A stretch of DNA of 64,000 bases from B25-G16 sp964549945 (lineage in GTDB: Bacteria; Desulfobacterota; DSM-4660; Desulfatiglandales; B25-G16): assembly GCA_964549945.1 (NCBI GenBank), contig CAZJXD010000002.1, forward strand, positions 62,001-126,000. The letters are read 5' to 3'. The notes below the pieces were generated by a model. It did not search any database, was not told the DNA's origin, and saw only the letters and a program-made list of their open reading frames with translations. Position numbers and translations under genes: made by a program. Position 1 is the first letter of the stretch, and every line of letters starts with the position of its first letter. Shown in pieces: positions 23,814 through 32,792 of this stretch.

Positions 23814-25484
23814 ATGTTCGACATCTCTATGATCAACATGGAAACTGAAGAACTGAATATAAGCAAAATTGAGAGAAAGATATGGGAGATGATATTGCTT
23901 GCAGTCGTGGTTATTCTTTTCTTAACCCTGGCGTTGCTTGGCCTGCAATTTTTAGGATTTCTTGGGAAATCGGAAGTCATCATGCTTTCCGAGCACTCCT
24001 ATAAATATTCTGTATTTTTATCTATAATAGTTCTTCTTTTCTGTGCGTACGTGATTATCGAACAGCGGAAGCTGCTTCACCTTTCCCGGGCTTTTTCCAA
24101 GGAAAAAGAAACCACCCAGACGTTGAGCCAGAGCGTAAAGACCCTCAGTGCCCTACTTGAGGTAACCTCCAGCATTAATTTCCAACAGAAAATATCGGAT
24201 ATCTTCAATACGATAACTAAGGAGGTGCTATCATGTTTTCAAGCAGATCATTCATCCATCATGCTTTTCGATGAGCAATCAAAAGCGCTTGAGCCCAAGG
24301 CATCTTTTTGGAAAGGAGCCGAATCTGACAATGAGGCTCTGGTCCCACTGGTGCAGAACATAGCTGGGTGGGTGGCTAAAAGCGGAAAGCCGTTGTTGCT
24401 GAATGGAAAATCGGATCCAGCAGAGTGCCATGGGGCACACATGAAAAATGGACCTATCACATCCTCTCTGTGCGCACCTCTTAAAATAGGCGGTAAAAGT
24501 ATCGGGGTGCTAAACGTGAACCTCGTGGATAGCGTCAAGACATTTTCCGAAACTGACCTCAAGCTAATCAGCATCTTTGCGAACAACGCTGCTGTTGCAA
24601 TCCACGACGCAGAGCTCTATGAGCAAATCAAGTCGTTCAATGTGCGATTAGAAGAAAAGGTCAAGGAAAGGACTTTGGAATTAGAGGTAGCGAATAAGGT
24701 CAAGGGCGACTTTTTGGCCAGTGTATCCCATGAGCTCCGCACGCCACTCAATGCCATTATCGGTTTTTCTCAGGTTTTAATAAACCAGCATTTCGGAACC
24801 CTGAACCAAAATCAGGAAGAATATGTGCGGGATATTCTGGAGAGCGGGGAACGCCTCCACACCTTAATCAACGACGTTCTGGATCTGTCCAATATAGAAG
24901 CAGGCAAGATGGAGCTCGAACTCTCTCAGGTGAGAGTCAGTGAGCTTTTGCAAAATAGCCTTACCATGATCAAGCAAAGAGCTATGGAGCATGAGATCTC
25001 CATTGACCTCCAGATCCCCCAGGAGCTGGAAGATTTGCAGATTACAGCGGACGAACGAAAACTCAAGAAGGTCATGTTCAATCTTCTCTCCAATGCTGTC
25101 AAGTTTACTCCTGATGGCGGGGAAATCCGCGTGACCGCGAATCTCATTTCGGATTTCGATGAATATTTATCTCGTCAGGACACAAAGACACAAAGAAAAA
25201 TTAAGAATTTTCAATCTTCAATCGACAATCTTCAATCATCAATCCTCATCAGCGTTGCTGATACCGGCATCGGAATTGCCCTTGAAGATCAAGAGAAAAT
25301 CTTCGACGAATTTCATCAGGTCAGGAGCGGCATCAGCGACAAGACACCTGGCACGGGATTGGGCCTAAGCTTGACCAAGCGCCTTGTGGAGATGCATGGT
25401 GGGAGAATATGGGTGGAAAGTGAAGGGGAAGGAAAAGGGGCTCGATTTGGTTTTGTGTTGCCTGTGAAATCAGAGAATCAATGA
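23814..25484 (+). CDS. Membrane GAF sensor histidine kinase with arm insertion
   Basis: The 556-residue kinase has two membrane helices (about 26-50 and 64-82), a coiled coil, a GAF domain (about 118-265), HisKA with the acceptor His in ASVSHELRTPLNAIIGFSQ and a HATPase domain (NLLSNAVKFTPDGG, ADTGIGIALEDQ, GTGLGLSLTKR). Residues about 445-478, between the N-box and the G1 motif, are encoded by iterated repeat sequence and have no counterpart in the sister kinase at 20305. The two kinases are nearly identical in parts of the catalytic region, pointing to duplication or gene conversion. Whether the inserted loop allows activity is unclear. Confidence 0.87.
   Translation: MFDISMINMETEELNISKIERKIWEMILLAVVVILFLTLALLGLQFLGFLGKSEVIMLSEHSYKYSVFLSIIVLLFCAYVIIEQRKLLHLSRAFSKEKETTQTLSQSVKTLSALLEVTSSINFQQKISDIFNTITKEVLSCFQADHSSIMLFDEQSKALEPKASFWKGAESDNEALVPLVQNIAGWVAKSGKPLLLNGKSDPAECHGAHMKNGPITSSLCAPLKIGGKSIGVLNVNLVDSVKTFSETDLKLISIFANNAAVAIHDAELYEQIKSFNVRLEEKVKERTLELEVANKVKGDFLASVSHELRTPLNAIIGFSQVLINQHFGTLNQNQEEYVRDILESGERLHTLINDVLDLSNIEAGKMELELSQVRVSELLQNSLTMIKQRAMEHEISIDLQIPQELEDLQITADERKLKKVMFNLLSNAVKFTPDGGEIRVTANLISDFDEYLSRQDTKTQRKIKNFQSSIDNLQSSILISVADTGIGIALEDQEKIFDEFHQVRSGISDKTPGTGLGLSLTKRLVEMHGGRIWVESEGEGKGARFGFVLPVKSENQ
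25178..25246. repeat. Type D repeat inserted in frame in the kinase ATPase domain
   Basis: GACACAAAGACACAAAG (25179-25195) and then TTTCAATCTTCAATC, GACAATCTTCAATCATC (25208-25240) match the iterated intergenic units at 20225-20291. The frame stays open across it. Confidence 0.65.
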
Positions 25485-25499
25485 AAGAGGCTGCTGTAA

Positions 25500-26534
25500 A
25501 TGAAGAGTTTTGGCAGAGGACAAGAGATATTGGCTGTTGACGATGAGCCTACTAATCTCAAGCTATTGGAAGCTATACTGGTTCCCGAAGGGTATGTCCT
25601 CAAAACGGCCTTAAGTGGTAATGAGGCCCTGGACGAGATCAAATCACTTAACCCGGATCTTATCCTTCTCGATGTGATGATGCCGGGTATGGATGGCTAC
25701 CAGGTCTGCAAAAGGATTCGCGCCGATAGCCCTACAAGCTATATCCCTATTATCTTCCTCACGGCTATGAAGACCGATCAGAGGGACATCGTCCATGGGC
25801 TTGACATCGGTGGAGATGACTATATCCGAAAACCATTCGACGCCGTGGAGCTGTTATCCAGAATCAGGGCGGCCCTTCGCGTGAAAGAGCTCTATGATAA
25901 GCTCATACTGACCAAGGCTGAGCTTTCCCGGTATGTATCCCTTTCGACGGTAGAGATGGTAGAGAAAACAACCTCAGAGGAGGGGATTCAAGTAGGGCAG
26001 ACTAAAGACGTAACCGTGCTATTTTCCGATATCAGAGGGTTTAGCAATATTGCGGAAAACATGGCCCCAGGCGAAGTGTTTGAGATGTTAAACCTCTACC
26101 TTTCCAAACAGATTGAGGTGGTTCAGGATCATCACGGAATCATTGATAAATTGAACGGGGATGAAATAATGGCCGTCTTTGAAGCACCCACTATGGCACA
26201 AGATGCACTAATGTGCGGAACCGCAATCGTTAACGCCATCCGCGACCTCGGGCCTTACCGGGAAGGCAGTTGGATAGGGGCGGGTATCGGCATCAACACG
26301 GGGCCTGTCTATATAGGGAGCATTGGCTCAGAGACCATGAAGGACTATACCGTCGTGGGAAACACGGTCAATATAGCAGCCAGGCTGTGCGGGTTTGCCA
26401 AGAAATTCCAGATACTCTTCACCGAAGCCACGAAGGAATTAATTGAGGAATATGGATTTCCCTATAAATCACTTGGAAAAGTTCCAGTGAAAGGGGTAAC
26501 TTCCCCGCTGGAAACCTTTGAGCTGATCGAGTGA
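25500..26534 (+). CDS. Response regulator with class III nucleotide cyclase output
   Basis: The 344-residue protein has a receiver (D14/D15, phospho-acceptor D58 in LILLDVMMPGMDG, Lys in YIRKPFD), a linking helix and a class III adenylate/guanylate cyclase domain. Metal-binding aspartates lie in LFSDIRGFSNIAEN and LNGDEIMAVF, a Lys in IIDKLNGD suits purine recognition, and VVGNTVNIAARLC holds the transition-state Asn and Arg. It should make cAMP (or cGMP) when phosphorylated. It follows the GAF kinase by 15 bases and is its likely target. Confidence 0.9.
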   Translation: MKSFGRGQEILAVDDEPTNLKLLEAILVPEGYVLKTALSGNEALDEIKSLNPDLILLDVMMPGMDGYQVCKRIRADSPTSYIPIIFLTAMKTDQRDIVHGLDIGGDDYIRKPFDAVELLSRIRAALRVKELYDKLILTKAELSRYVSLSTVEMVEKTTSEEGIQVGQTKDVTVLFSDIRGFSNIAENMAPGEVFEMLNLYLSKQIEVVQDHHGIIDKLNGDEIMAVFEAPTMAQDALMCGTAIVNAIRDLGPYREGSWIGAGIGINTGPVYIGSIGSETMKDYTVVGNTVNIAARLCGFAKKFQILFTEATKELIEEYGFPYKSLGKVPVKGVTSPLETFELIE

Positions 26535-26648
26535 ATCGGATACCGGATATCTGATAATTGTCTTTAATGATTCTCCGTGTTATAAATTAAAATTTACGCT
26601 TAAAATCATTATGGATCGGGATCGTATTCTAAAAGGAAGGAGGGTGTT

Positions 26649-27044
26649 ATGGGCAAGGAGAAAGAAGAGGTAAAGATTCTCATCGTTGATGATGATGAGA
26701 AAGCTTTAAAGCTCCTCGAGCTGAAATTAGTGCAATTAGGTTTTCGTAGCATTGTCAAAGAACGCAGGGCCACGGAAGCGTTAGAAACGGCAAAGAAGCT
26801 TCTTCCTGATCTTATCTTTCTCGACATCATAATGCCAGGCCTGGATGGTGGCAAGGTAAGGCAACGGCTAATCGAAAATTCCGCAACAAAAGATATTCCA
26901 GTAGTGTTTGTGTCCTCTATAATAGATAAGGAAGAGGAAAAGCGCATCGGAGGACGCCTGGCAGGTGGAGAGATTATCGTTTCGAAACCATACTCTTCTG
27001 ATGAGATTTTAAAGGCCATAGAGAAAAATCTGGGAAATTTCTAG
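26649..27044 (+). CDS. Single-domain response regulator
   Basis: This 131-residue receiver has D14/D15/D16, phospho-acceptor D59 in LIFLDIIMPGLDG, a Ser in VVFVSSII and a Lys in IVSKPYSS. AAGGAGGG lies upstream of the ATG. No output domain is present. The insertion RIGGRLAGGE before the KP motif is longer than usual. Confidence 0.85.
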   Translation: MGKEKEEVKILIVDDDEKALKLLELKLVQLGFRSIVKERRATEALETAKKLLPDLIFLDIIMPGLDGGKVRQRLIENSATKDIPVVFVSSIIDKEEEKRIGGRLAGGEIIVSKPYSSDEILKAIEKNLGNF

Positions 27045-27228
27045 AGTTCGGCTATTAGATCTAACAAAAGTGATCTTGGAGTAATGAGAAGTGGAAACCA
27101 AAGACAAGTATAAAGACGACAAGAAGGCCTTGTTTGTTGATATGGTTTTGAAAGCTCCTTAGATCAAAGAGGGGCTTAGCCTCTCCCGAAGGGCTTTCTT
27201 GCCGCAAATTAAATTATGGAGGCGAAAC

Positions 27229-27612
27229 ATGAATGCTGAATGGTCCAAGAAGGCTGTTCTGCTGGTAGATGACGATCCCAAGAATTTGAAGCTATTGGCA
27301 ATTAAATTGACTCAGGAAGGCTATCGAGTAATCACGGCTCAGAGCGGAAAGGAAGCCTTGGAAGCGATTAAGCTGGAAAAGCCAGGTCTGGTGCTCCTGG
27401 ATATCATGATGCCCGGAATGGATGGTATTGAGACGTTAAAGCAGATCAAGGCATTGGACTCGACTATCCCAGTAGCCATGGTTACCGCAGTTTGGGATAA
27501 AGAGGAGGCAAAAAAGGCCCTTGAGGCAGGTGCGTATGAATACATAACCAAGCCAATCGATACGGAGTATTTGAAGCTGGCTGTTCTGGCCAAGCTCTTT
27601 CCAGACGAATAG
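27229..27612 (+). CDS. Single-domain response regulator
   Basis: The protein is 127 residues from ATG 27229, preceded by GGAGG; an upstream in-frame start at 27199 is rejected because the receiver begins at KAVLLVDDD. It has D14/D15/D16, phospho-acceptor D58 in LVLLDIMMPGMDG, a Thr in VAMVTAVWD and a Lys in YITKPIDT. It closes the forward signalling block; the next genes are on the other strand. Confidence 0.86.
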   Translation: MNAEWSKKAVLLVDDDPKNLKLLAIKLTQEGYRVITAQSGKEALEAIKLEKPGLVLLDIMMPGMDGIETLKQIKALDSTIPVAMVTAVWDKEEAKKALEAGAYEYITKPIDTEYLKLAVLAKLFPDE

Positions 27613-27861
27613 CCCAATTGTAAAGGCCAGACTTGATAAATTTATAAAGGCACATAATCACTCAATGGCTTCCGGAACCATACATGCCCTTCCCTTGAGG
27701 TGAAAGAGGAGTCGAAGTATGCTCTTGGTTCGCTCACTGAAGAGCTTTTCGGCAAAATAGTTTCCTGCGGCACGCTAAAGCCCGCTGTGGGAGGACATGA
27801 AGTAAAAAAGACATCTTCATGCTCTTTTCCAAGCTTAGTTTCTTAAAAAAAGAGGAAGCGC

Positions 27862-28650
27862 TCAACTATTAAACCTATCTTCATGTGTAAGCTGCCGGTC
27901 GGATAAGAGCGATGCGGCGTCCTTATCCAGCACGAGATATACGCTCCTGGCCATACGTCTCACGAGGGATGCCGGGAGCTGGCTTTCCCCTTCCTCGACT
28001 ATCTCCCTTACAACCCCTGCCTTTTCAAAACCGGTAACGAGGAATATGATACGTCTTGCATTGGCCAGTACCGGTAGGGTAAGGCTTATCCTTTTATGCG
28101 GGGGCCTTTCGGCGACAACGGGAATCGCTACACGCTTCTCCTCTTCCAGAGAAGGTGCTCCCGGAAACAGAGACGCCGTATGCCCGTCCTCCCCAATGCC
28201 GAGCATAATAAGGTCAAACTCTGGGATAGCGTCACACTCGATGCCGAAGAAGCCCCGTATTTCCTCTTCGTACCTTGCCGCTGCCACCTCTAAGGTGGCC
28301 TCTCCGGTCTGAACGGGGTGAACATTTTCTTCTGGAATGTCTACATGGTTTAAAAGGCATTCCCGCACCAGCCGGTAATTGCTCTCCTCGTCGGTGGCTG
28401 GCACAAACCGCTCGTCCGCCAAAAAGAGATGGATCTTTGCCCATGGCAATCCTTTACCATCGGCTGAAAGCATTTTGTAAAAATCGATAGGTGTCCTTCC
28501 CCCTGAAAGTGCCGAGGCAAAATACCCCCTGCCTTCCACCGACTCGGCGCAGGCCTCCATCCACTTATCCACCGCGAAACCAGCAGCCGCCTTCCCATTA
28601 CCAAAGATCGACAATCCTCCTTTTCCAGCCATGAGAGACAATCCACTCAT
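27862..28650 (-). CDS. pgl: 6-phosphogluconolactonase
   Basis: 6-Phosphogluconolactonase hydrolyses 6-phosphogluconolactone, the second oxidative pentose phosphate step. The protein of about 262 residues has FASALSGGRTPIDFYKML near the substrate site, HLFLADERFVP, the LGIGEDGHTASLFPG motif with the catalytic His region, and ERPPHKRISLTLP. I place the start at 28650 (MSGLSL); starts at 28725 (overlapping zwf) or 28632 are possible. It is the last gene of the operon, immediately after zwf, the enzyme that makes its substrate. Confidence 0.92.
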   Translation of the reverse strand: MSGLSLMAGKGGLSIFGNGKAAAGFAVDKWMEACAESVEGRGYFASALSGGRTPIDFYKMLSADGKGLPWAKIHLFLADERFVPATDEESNYRLVRECLLNHVDIPEENVHPVQTGEATLEVAAARYEEEIRGFFGIECDAIPEFDLIMLGIGEDGHTASLFPGAPSLEEEKRVAIPVVAERPPHKRISLTLPVLANARRIIFLVTGFEKAGVVREIVEEGESQLPASLVRRMARSVYLVLDKDAASLLSDRQLTHEDRFNS

Positions 28651-28681
28651 GCACGATACACTGCTCTCTGTATCATTGCTC

Positions 28682-30247
28682 TCAAAACTCCACCCAACTG
28701 CGGCCATCCTTCTCCAGAAGCTCATCTACTTCTTTGGGCCCCCATGTGCCTGCCTGATAGTTGGGGAAGTCCTTTGGGGGATCGGCATCCCAACGAGATA
28801 TAATCGGGCCAACTACCGACCACATGGCCTCTACGCCATCCTGTCGGGCGAATAGCATTAGATCACCCCTTAAGCAATCTATGAGCAATCGCTCGTATGC
28901 ATAATGTCGCTCTATGGTAAAGGCGCCCTCATAGTTAAAATCCATGCTTACCGTGTGTGGTTGGTTTCCCACCCCTGGGTATTTGACGCTCAAACCCAGG
29001 GATATTTCCTCTCGCGGTTGAATGCCGAATGTGAGCCGGTTAGGCTCCAATATATCACAGGTCCTTCCAAAGAGCCTGAGAGGTGGCTGCCGAAACTCCA
29101 CCGATATGGCCGTAACTCGCTTTGACAAGCGCTTTCCGGTTCTCACGTAAAAGGGAACGCCAGCCCATCGCCAGCTATCGATAAAGAGCTTCGCCGAAAA
29201 AAAGGTGGGCGTATGTGAATGGGGGTCAACATCTTCCTCCTCCCGATACCCAGGTACCTCCGTATCGTTTATCTGCCCCGGCCCGTATTGCCCTCTTACC
29301 GCAAACTGATCGATATACTCCTTATCCATGGGGCGTATGGTCCGAAACACCTTTACCTTTTCATCGCGAATCAGATCCGCCTCGAAGCCAACCGGAGGCT
29401 CCATTGCTACCAGGGCTAAGAGCTCCATTATATGATTCTGCACGATATCCCTCACCACTCCGGCCTGCTCGTAGAAGAGGCCTCGATGCGCTATGCCCGC
29501 CTGTTCCGCCACGGTAATCTGCACGTGATCGATGTATCTCCTGTTCCACAGGGGTTCAAAGATGCTGTTGGCAAAACGGAAAAAGATGATGTTCTGAACG
29601 GTTTCCTTGCCCAGGTAATGATCAATGCGATACACCTGTTTCTCGCTGAAAACCGCTAATACAGCCTTATTCAGTTCAATCGCGGTATCCCTATCCCTTC
29701 CATAGGGCTTTTCCATTACGATTTTTGGCTCAAAACCTTCCCCGCACAATCTATGCATTCCGAGCTTTTTGATAATTACAGGGGCCTCCAAAGGTGGCAC
29801 GGCCAGATAAAAAACCACCTCCCGTCTTCCTCCTTTCTTCGGCACACAGAGTTCACCCAGGCGATGGTATAGCTCCTGGTAGCCTTCATCACTGTTGAAG
29901 TTCGAGGACACGTGATAGAGGTGCCCTCTAAATTCGTCCCAGCTGCTCTCGGTAAAGGTATCCCGGGCAAACTCCTGCAATGAGCGGTGGGTGAGATTAC
30001 GGAATTCATCATCGGACATCCCGGGCAGTCCGAACGCCGCGATAGAGAAATCCCTGGGAAGCCTTGAATCCTGATAGAGATGGTATAGAGAGGGAAGGAG
30101 CATCCTTTTGCTCAGATCGCCTGTTCCGCCAAAGATAACTATGGTGAAGGATTCGAGCTTGATATCATAGGTGAGCACCTCGCAGGTCTGCAAGAACCTG
30201 CTCGATGCAGTTGATGAAAGGGAAAAATCGAATGGCTCTTGGTTCAT
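28682..30247 (-). CDS. zwf: Glucose-6-phosphate 1-dehydrogenase
   Basis: The 521-residue enzyme oxidises glucose 6-phosphate with NAD(P)+. It contains the nucleotide site VIFGGTGDLSKRMLLPSLY, the EKPYGRD motif, the active-site RIDHYLGKE segment, and C-terminal YVRTGKRLSKRV. I use ATG 30247, preceded by a GGGGGTG; the longer frame begins with TTG. Length is normal. It sits between gnd and pgl in the operon. Confidence 0.95.
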   Translation of the reverse strand: MNQEPFDFSLSSTASSRFLQTCEVLTYDIKLESFTIVIFGGTGDLSKRMLLPSLYHLYQDSRLPRDFSIAAFGLPGMSDDEFRNLTHRSLQEFARDTFTESSWDEFRGHLYHVSSNFNSDEGYQELYHRLGELCVPKKGGRREVVFYLAVPPLEAPVIIKKLGMHRLCGEGFEPKIVMEKPYGRDRDTAIELNKAVLAVFSEKQVYRIDHYLGKETVQNIIFFRFANSIFEPLWNRRYIDHVQITVAEQAGIAHRGLFYEQAGVVRDIVQNHIMELLALVAMEPPVGFEADLIRDEKVKVFRTIRPMDKEYIDQFAVRGQYGPGQINDTEVPGYREEEDVDPHSHTPTFFSAKLFIDSWRWAGVPFYVRTGKRLSKRVTAISVEFRQPPLRLFGRTCDILEPNRLTFGIQPREEISLGLSVKYPGVGNQPHTVSMDFNYEGAFTIERHYAYERLLIDCLRGDLMLFARQDGVEAMWSVVGPIISRWDADPPKDFPNYQAGTWGPKEVDELLEKDGRSWVEF

Positions 30248-30384
30248 AGTCACCCCCAAACGCCTAGACGTTTACTTACACCTTTGCGCCCATGAGTTGA
30301 CCTAACAATCCGAGGTGAGCCTTCTCCTCCTCTGCTAACTACCCGCCCTATCTGCCTCCATGCTACCTTGCTCCAATTACGAGG

Positions 30385-31296
30385 CTAAGTCCCTTTCGCC
30401 TTTACCTCATGGCCCCCGAACTTATTTCGCATCGCCGCGAGAAGTTTGGCGGCATAGCTTTCCCTCTGGCGGCTCACAAAGCGCATCATCAATGAGAGGG
30501 TAATTACCGGCGTGGGAACATCCAGATCAACTGCATCGGCGACCGTCCAGCGTCCCTCACCGCTGTCCGCAACCCAGCCCTCGATGTCCTTCAAATCCTG
30601 ATCCTGGGCAAGGGCATCGGAGGTCAGGTCAAGGAGCCAGGAACGTACCACGCTCCCATACCGCCAGATTTCCGCTACCTTATGAAGGTCCAGGGCGAAT
30701 TCCTCCTTCCTCTTCATGATCTCAAAACCCTCGGCATAGGCCTGCATCAATCCATACTCTATGCCGTTGTGTACCATCTTGACGAAATGGCCGGCACCGC
30801 TTGGTCCCACGTGCCCCCAGCCTCTGTCTGCCCGGGGTGCAAGGGTCTCAAAAACGGGCCGCAGTCTCTCCACCGCTGCTTCCTCACCGCCGACCATCAT
30901 GCTGTAGCCCTCGGCAAGGCCCCAGATACCACCGCTCGTTCCCACGTCAATGAATTGAATGTTCATGTCCTTGAGCGTGACTGCCCTGCGCATCGAGTCC
31001 TTGTAGTTGCTGTTTCCGCCATCGATAATGACGTCATCCTCATCTAGTATCTCGGCCAGCCGGGTAATTGTCTTTTCGGTTGGATCCCCTGAGGGCACCA
31101 TTACCCACACGGACCGCGGCCTCGAGAGCCTCTCTTTCATCTCCTCAAGGCTGCGGGCACCCTCGGCTCCAGATGCCTCAGCCTTTTGAATCGCGGCCTC
31201 AAACAGGTCGTAGGCAATAACCCTGTGGTTTCCCTTGATAAGCCGGGTGGTCATATTCAAGCCCATTCGACCCAATCCAACCATCGCCAATTCCAT
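30385..31296 (-). CDS. gnd: 6-phosphogluconate dehydrogenase, short form
   Basis: The 303-residue protein starts MELAMVGLGRMGLNM (Rossmann GxGxxG) at ATG 31296 after AAGGAGG. It has IIDGGNSNYKDSMRR, the substrate-binding DVGTSGGIWGLAEGYSMMVGG and the catalytic HFVKMVHNGIEYGLMQAYAEG. At about 300 residues it belongs to the short GndA/YqeC-like dehydrogenases rather than the 470-residue enteric form; the family often prefers NAD+. It would make ribulose 5-phosphate, used by rpiA and rpe next to it. Confidence 0.9.
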   Translation of the reverse strand: MELAMVGLGRMGLNMTTRLIKGNHRVIAYDLFEAAIQKAEASGAEGARSLEEMKERLSRPRSVWVMVPSGDPTEKTITRLAEILDEDDVIIDGGNSNYKDSMRRAVTLKDMNIQFIDVGTSGGIWGLAEGYSMMVGGEEAAVERLRPVFETLAPRADRGWGHVGPSGAGHFVKMVHNGIEYGLMQAYAEGFEIMKRKEEFALDLHKVAEIWRYGSVVRSWLLDLTSDALAQDQDLKDIEGWVADSGEGRWTVADAVDLDVPTPVITLSLMMRFVSRQRESYAAKLLAAMRNKFGGHEVKAKGT

Positions 31297-31319
31297 GATA
31301 AGCCTCCTTACATCTCTCC

Positions 31320-31979
31320 TCAAGCCTCGATGGTCTCGCGAAGCGCCGCCACGTTCCGAGCAACAGAGGCTTCGTCGTTGTAGATGCTTGAGCCAGCCAC
31401 CAGCACTGTGGCCCCGGCGCTCACGATGAGCGGTGCGGTGGTGGTATCCACACCGCCGTCTACCGCGATGGGTAACCCTAATCCCCGCTTATCCAGCATC
31501 TCGCGGATACGACGGATTTTATCGAGTTGACTGCGGAGAAACTCCTGTCCGCCAAACCCGGGATTCACCGTCATTACCTGGATTATGTCAGCCATATCCA
31601 ATACTTCTTCCAACACCATCGCTGGTGTGGCAGGGTTTATTGCCACCCCCGCTTCTGCCCCCAACTCACGAATATGACCTAAGGTTCGATGCAGATGTGT
31701 GCAGGCCTCGTAGTGCACGAAAAGCCTGTCCGCCCCATCCTCGATGAACTCCTCCAGGTAGTGGTCTGGCTCTACGATCATGAGATGGACATCGAGTGTC
31801 ACGCTCACCGCGCTGCGCAGTGCCCTCACAATGCCCTGCCCAAAGGTGATGTTCGGCACGAACCTCCCGTCCATGACATCCACCTGTATCCCGTCTACCC
31901 CCGCCATCTGGGCTTCTCGTGCCTGTTCGCCCAATCGCAGGTAATCCGCTGATAACACGGATGCCTCAATCGCTATCAT
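31320..31979 (-). CDS. rpe: Ribulose-phosphate 3-epimerase
   Basis: This 219-residue TIM-barrel enzyme interconverts ribulose 5-phosphate and xylulose 5-phosphate. The metal-binding and catalytic segments are present: SVLSADYLRLGEQ, VDVMDGRFVPNITFG, LDVHLMI, MTVNPGFGGQEF and IAVDGGVDTTTAPLI. Length is normal. It lies 24 bases from both neighbours within the operon. Confidence 0.95.
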   Translation of the reverse strand: MIAIEASVLSADYLRLGEQAREAQMAGVDGIQVDVMDGRFVPNITFGQGIVRALRSAVSVTLDVHLMIVEPDHYLEEFIEDGADRLFVHYEACTHLHRTLGHIRELGAEAGVAINPATPAMVLEEVLDMADIIQVMTVNPGFGGQEFLRSQLDKIRRIREMLDKRGLGLPIAVDGGVDTTTAPLIVSAGATVLVAGSSIYNDEASVARNVAALRETIEA

Positions 31980-32003
31980 TGCCCTCTCCTTTCCACATCA
32001 ATA

Positions 32004-32735
32004 TTATGTATCTCGCCTGAGGTGCCTGACTCCCTTCGCATTGGCGACGAACACGTCTGTTGCCAGCCCCAAGAACAACCCATGCACCACTATTCCAGCC
32101 CGAGCTTCCAGCCTGGACGCAATTTTCGCCGGGTCCGCGATGGGACCGAAATTACAATCCAAGATGAGGTTTCCTTGATCGGTCGTAAAGCGATCACCAT
32201 GGCTCGCCTGCCTTACCCTCACCCGGGCACCCAGTGATTCGAGGTAGTGGACCTGACTTCGCAGGCCGAAGGGCACGACCTCTACGGGCACAGGCCATCG
32301 GGTACCCAGTGAAGGGGAGAGCTTGGATTCGTCTGCCACGATGATCTCCCGCCGGCTCGCCTGTGCGACGATCTTCTCTCGTAAAAGCGCTCCGCCTCCA
32401 CCCTTGATGAGATCGAGGTTCGGGTCCACCTCGTCAGCCCCGTCTATGGTCACGTCGATGATCGGATGCTCCTCCAGTGTGGTGAGGGGAATGCCCAGGC
32501 CTCGCGCCTCATCCTCAACCTGGAGCGAACAAGGCACGCCCAGGATATTGCTCAGCCCCCCGGTTTCCAGTAACCGCGCAAGGTGTTTCACCGCGAAGGC
32601 GGCGGTACTGCCGTGGCCTAACCCCACCACCATCCCGGATTTCACAAGATCCACCGCATGCTCTGCGGCCTCTTGTTTCAATCTGGAGATATCCTCAGTC
32701 ACCCTATTTTTGGCAGCGCCTTTAGTACATTCCAT
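32004..32735 (-). CDS. rpiA: Ribose-5-phosphate isomerase A
   Basis: The protein of about 243 residues catalyses ribose 5-phosphate/ribulose 5-phosphate isomerisation. Motifs are GLGHGSTAAFAVKHL, VTIDGADEVDPNLDLIKGGGGALLREK with the catalytic acids, VADESKLSP and ILDCNFG. I place the start at 32735; an in-frame TTG lies at 32747. The C-terminus ends HGLFLGLATDVFVANAKGV. Confidence 0.94.
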   Translation of the reverse strand: MECTKGAAKNRVTEDISRLKQEAAEHAVDLVKSGMVVGLGHGSTAAFAVKHLARLLETGGLSNILGVPCSLQVEDEARGLGIPLTTLEEHPIIDVTIDGADEVDPNLDLIKGGGGALLREKIVAQASRREIIVADESKLSPSLGTRWPVPVEVVPFGLRSQVHYLESLGARVRVRQASHGDRFTTDQGNLILDCNFGPIADPAKIASRLEARAGIVVHGLFLGLATDVFVANAKGVRHLRRDT

Positions 32736-32792
32736 TACAATCGGCAATCATTGGTTCACCAGCTAACCGTGTCTCGCAAATCCGATAGAATG

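Noticed and set aside
27091..27162. 23-residue GTG-start frame between two receiver genes with a GGAG at good spacing
   Set aside because: Too short and without recognisable features to support as a gene; the spacing could be chance.
27169..27185. GAGGGG/CCTCTC hairpin as terminator or attenuator
   Set aside because: The stem is six pairs with one G-U and no U tract follows, so a terminator call is not supported.
27701..27847. Protein-like 48-codon frame between the last receiver and pgl
   Set aside because: It has a GTG start without homology I recognise; it may be a fragment but evidence is insufficient.
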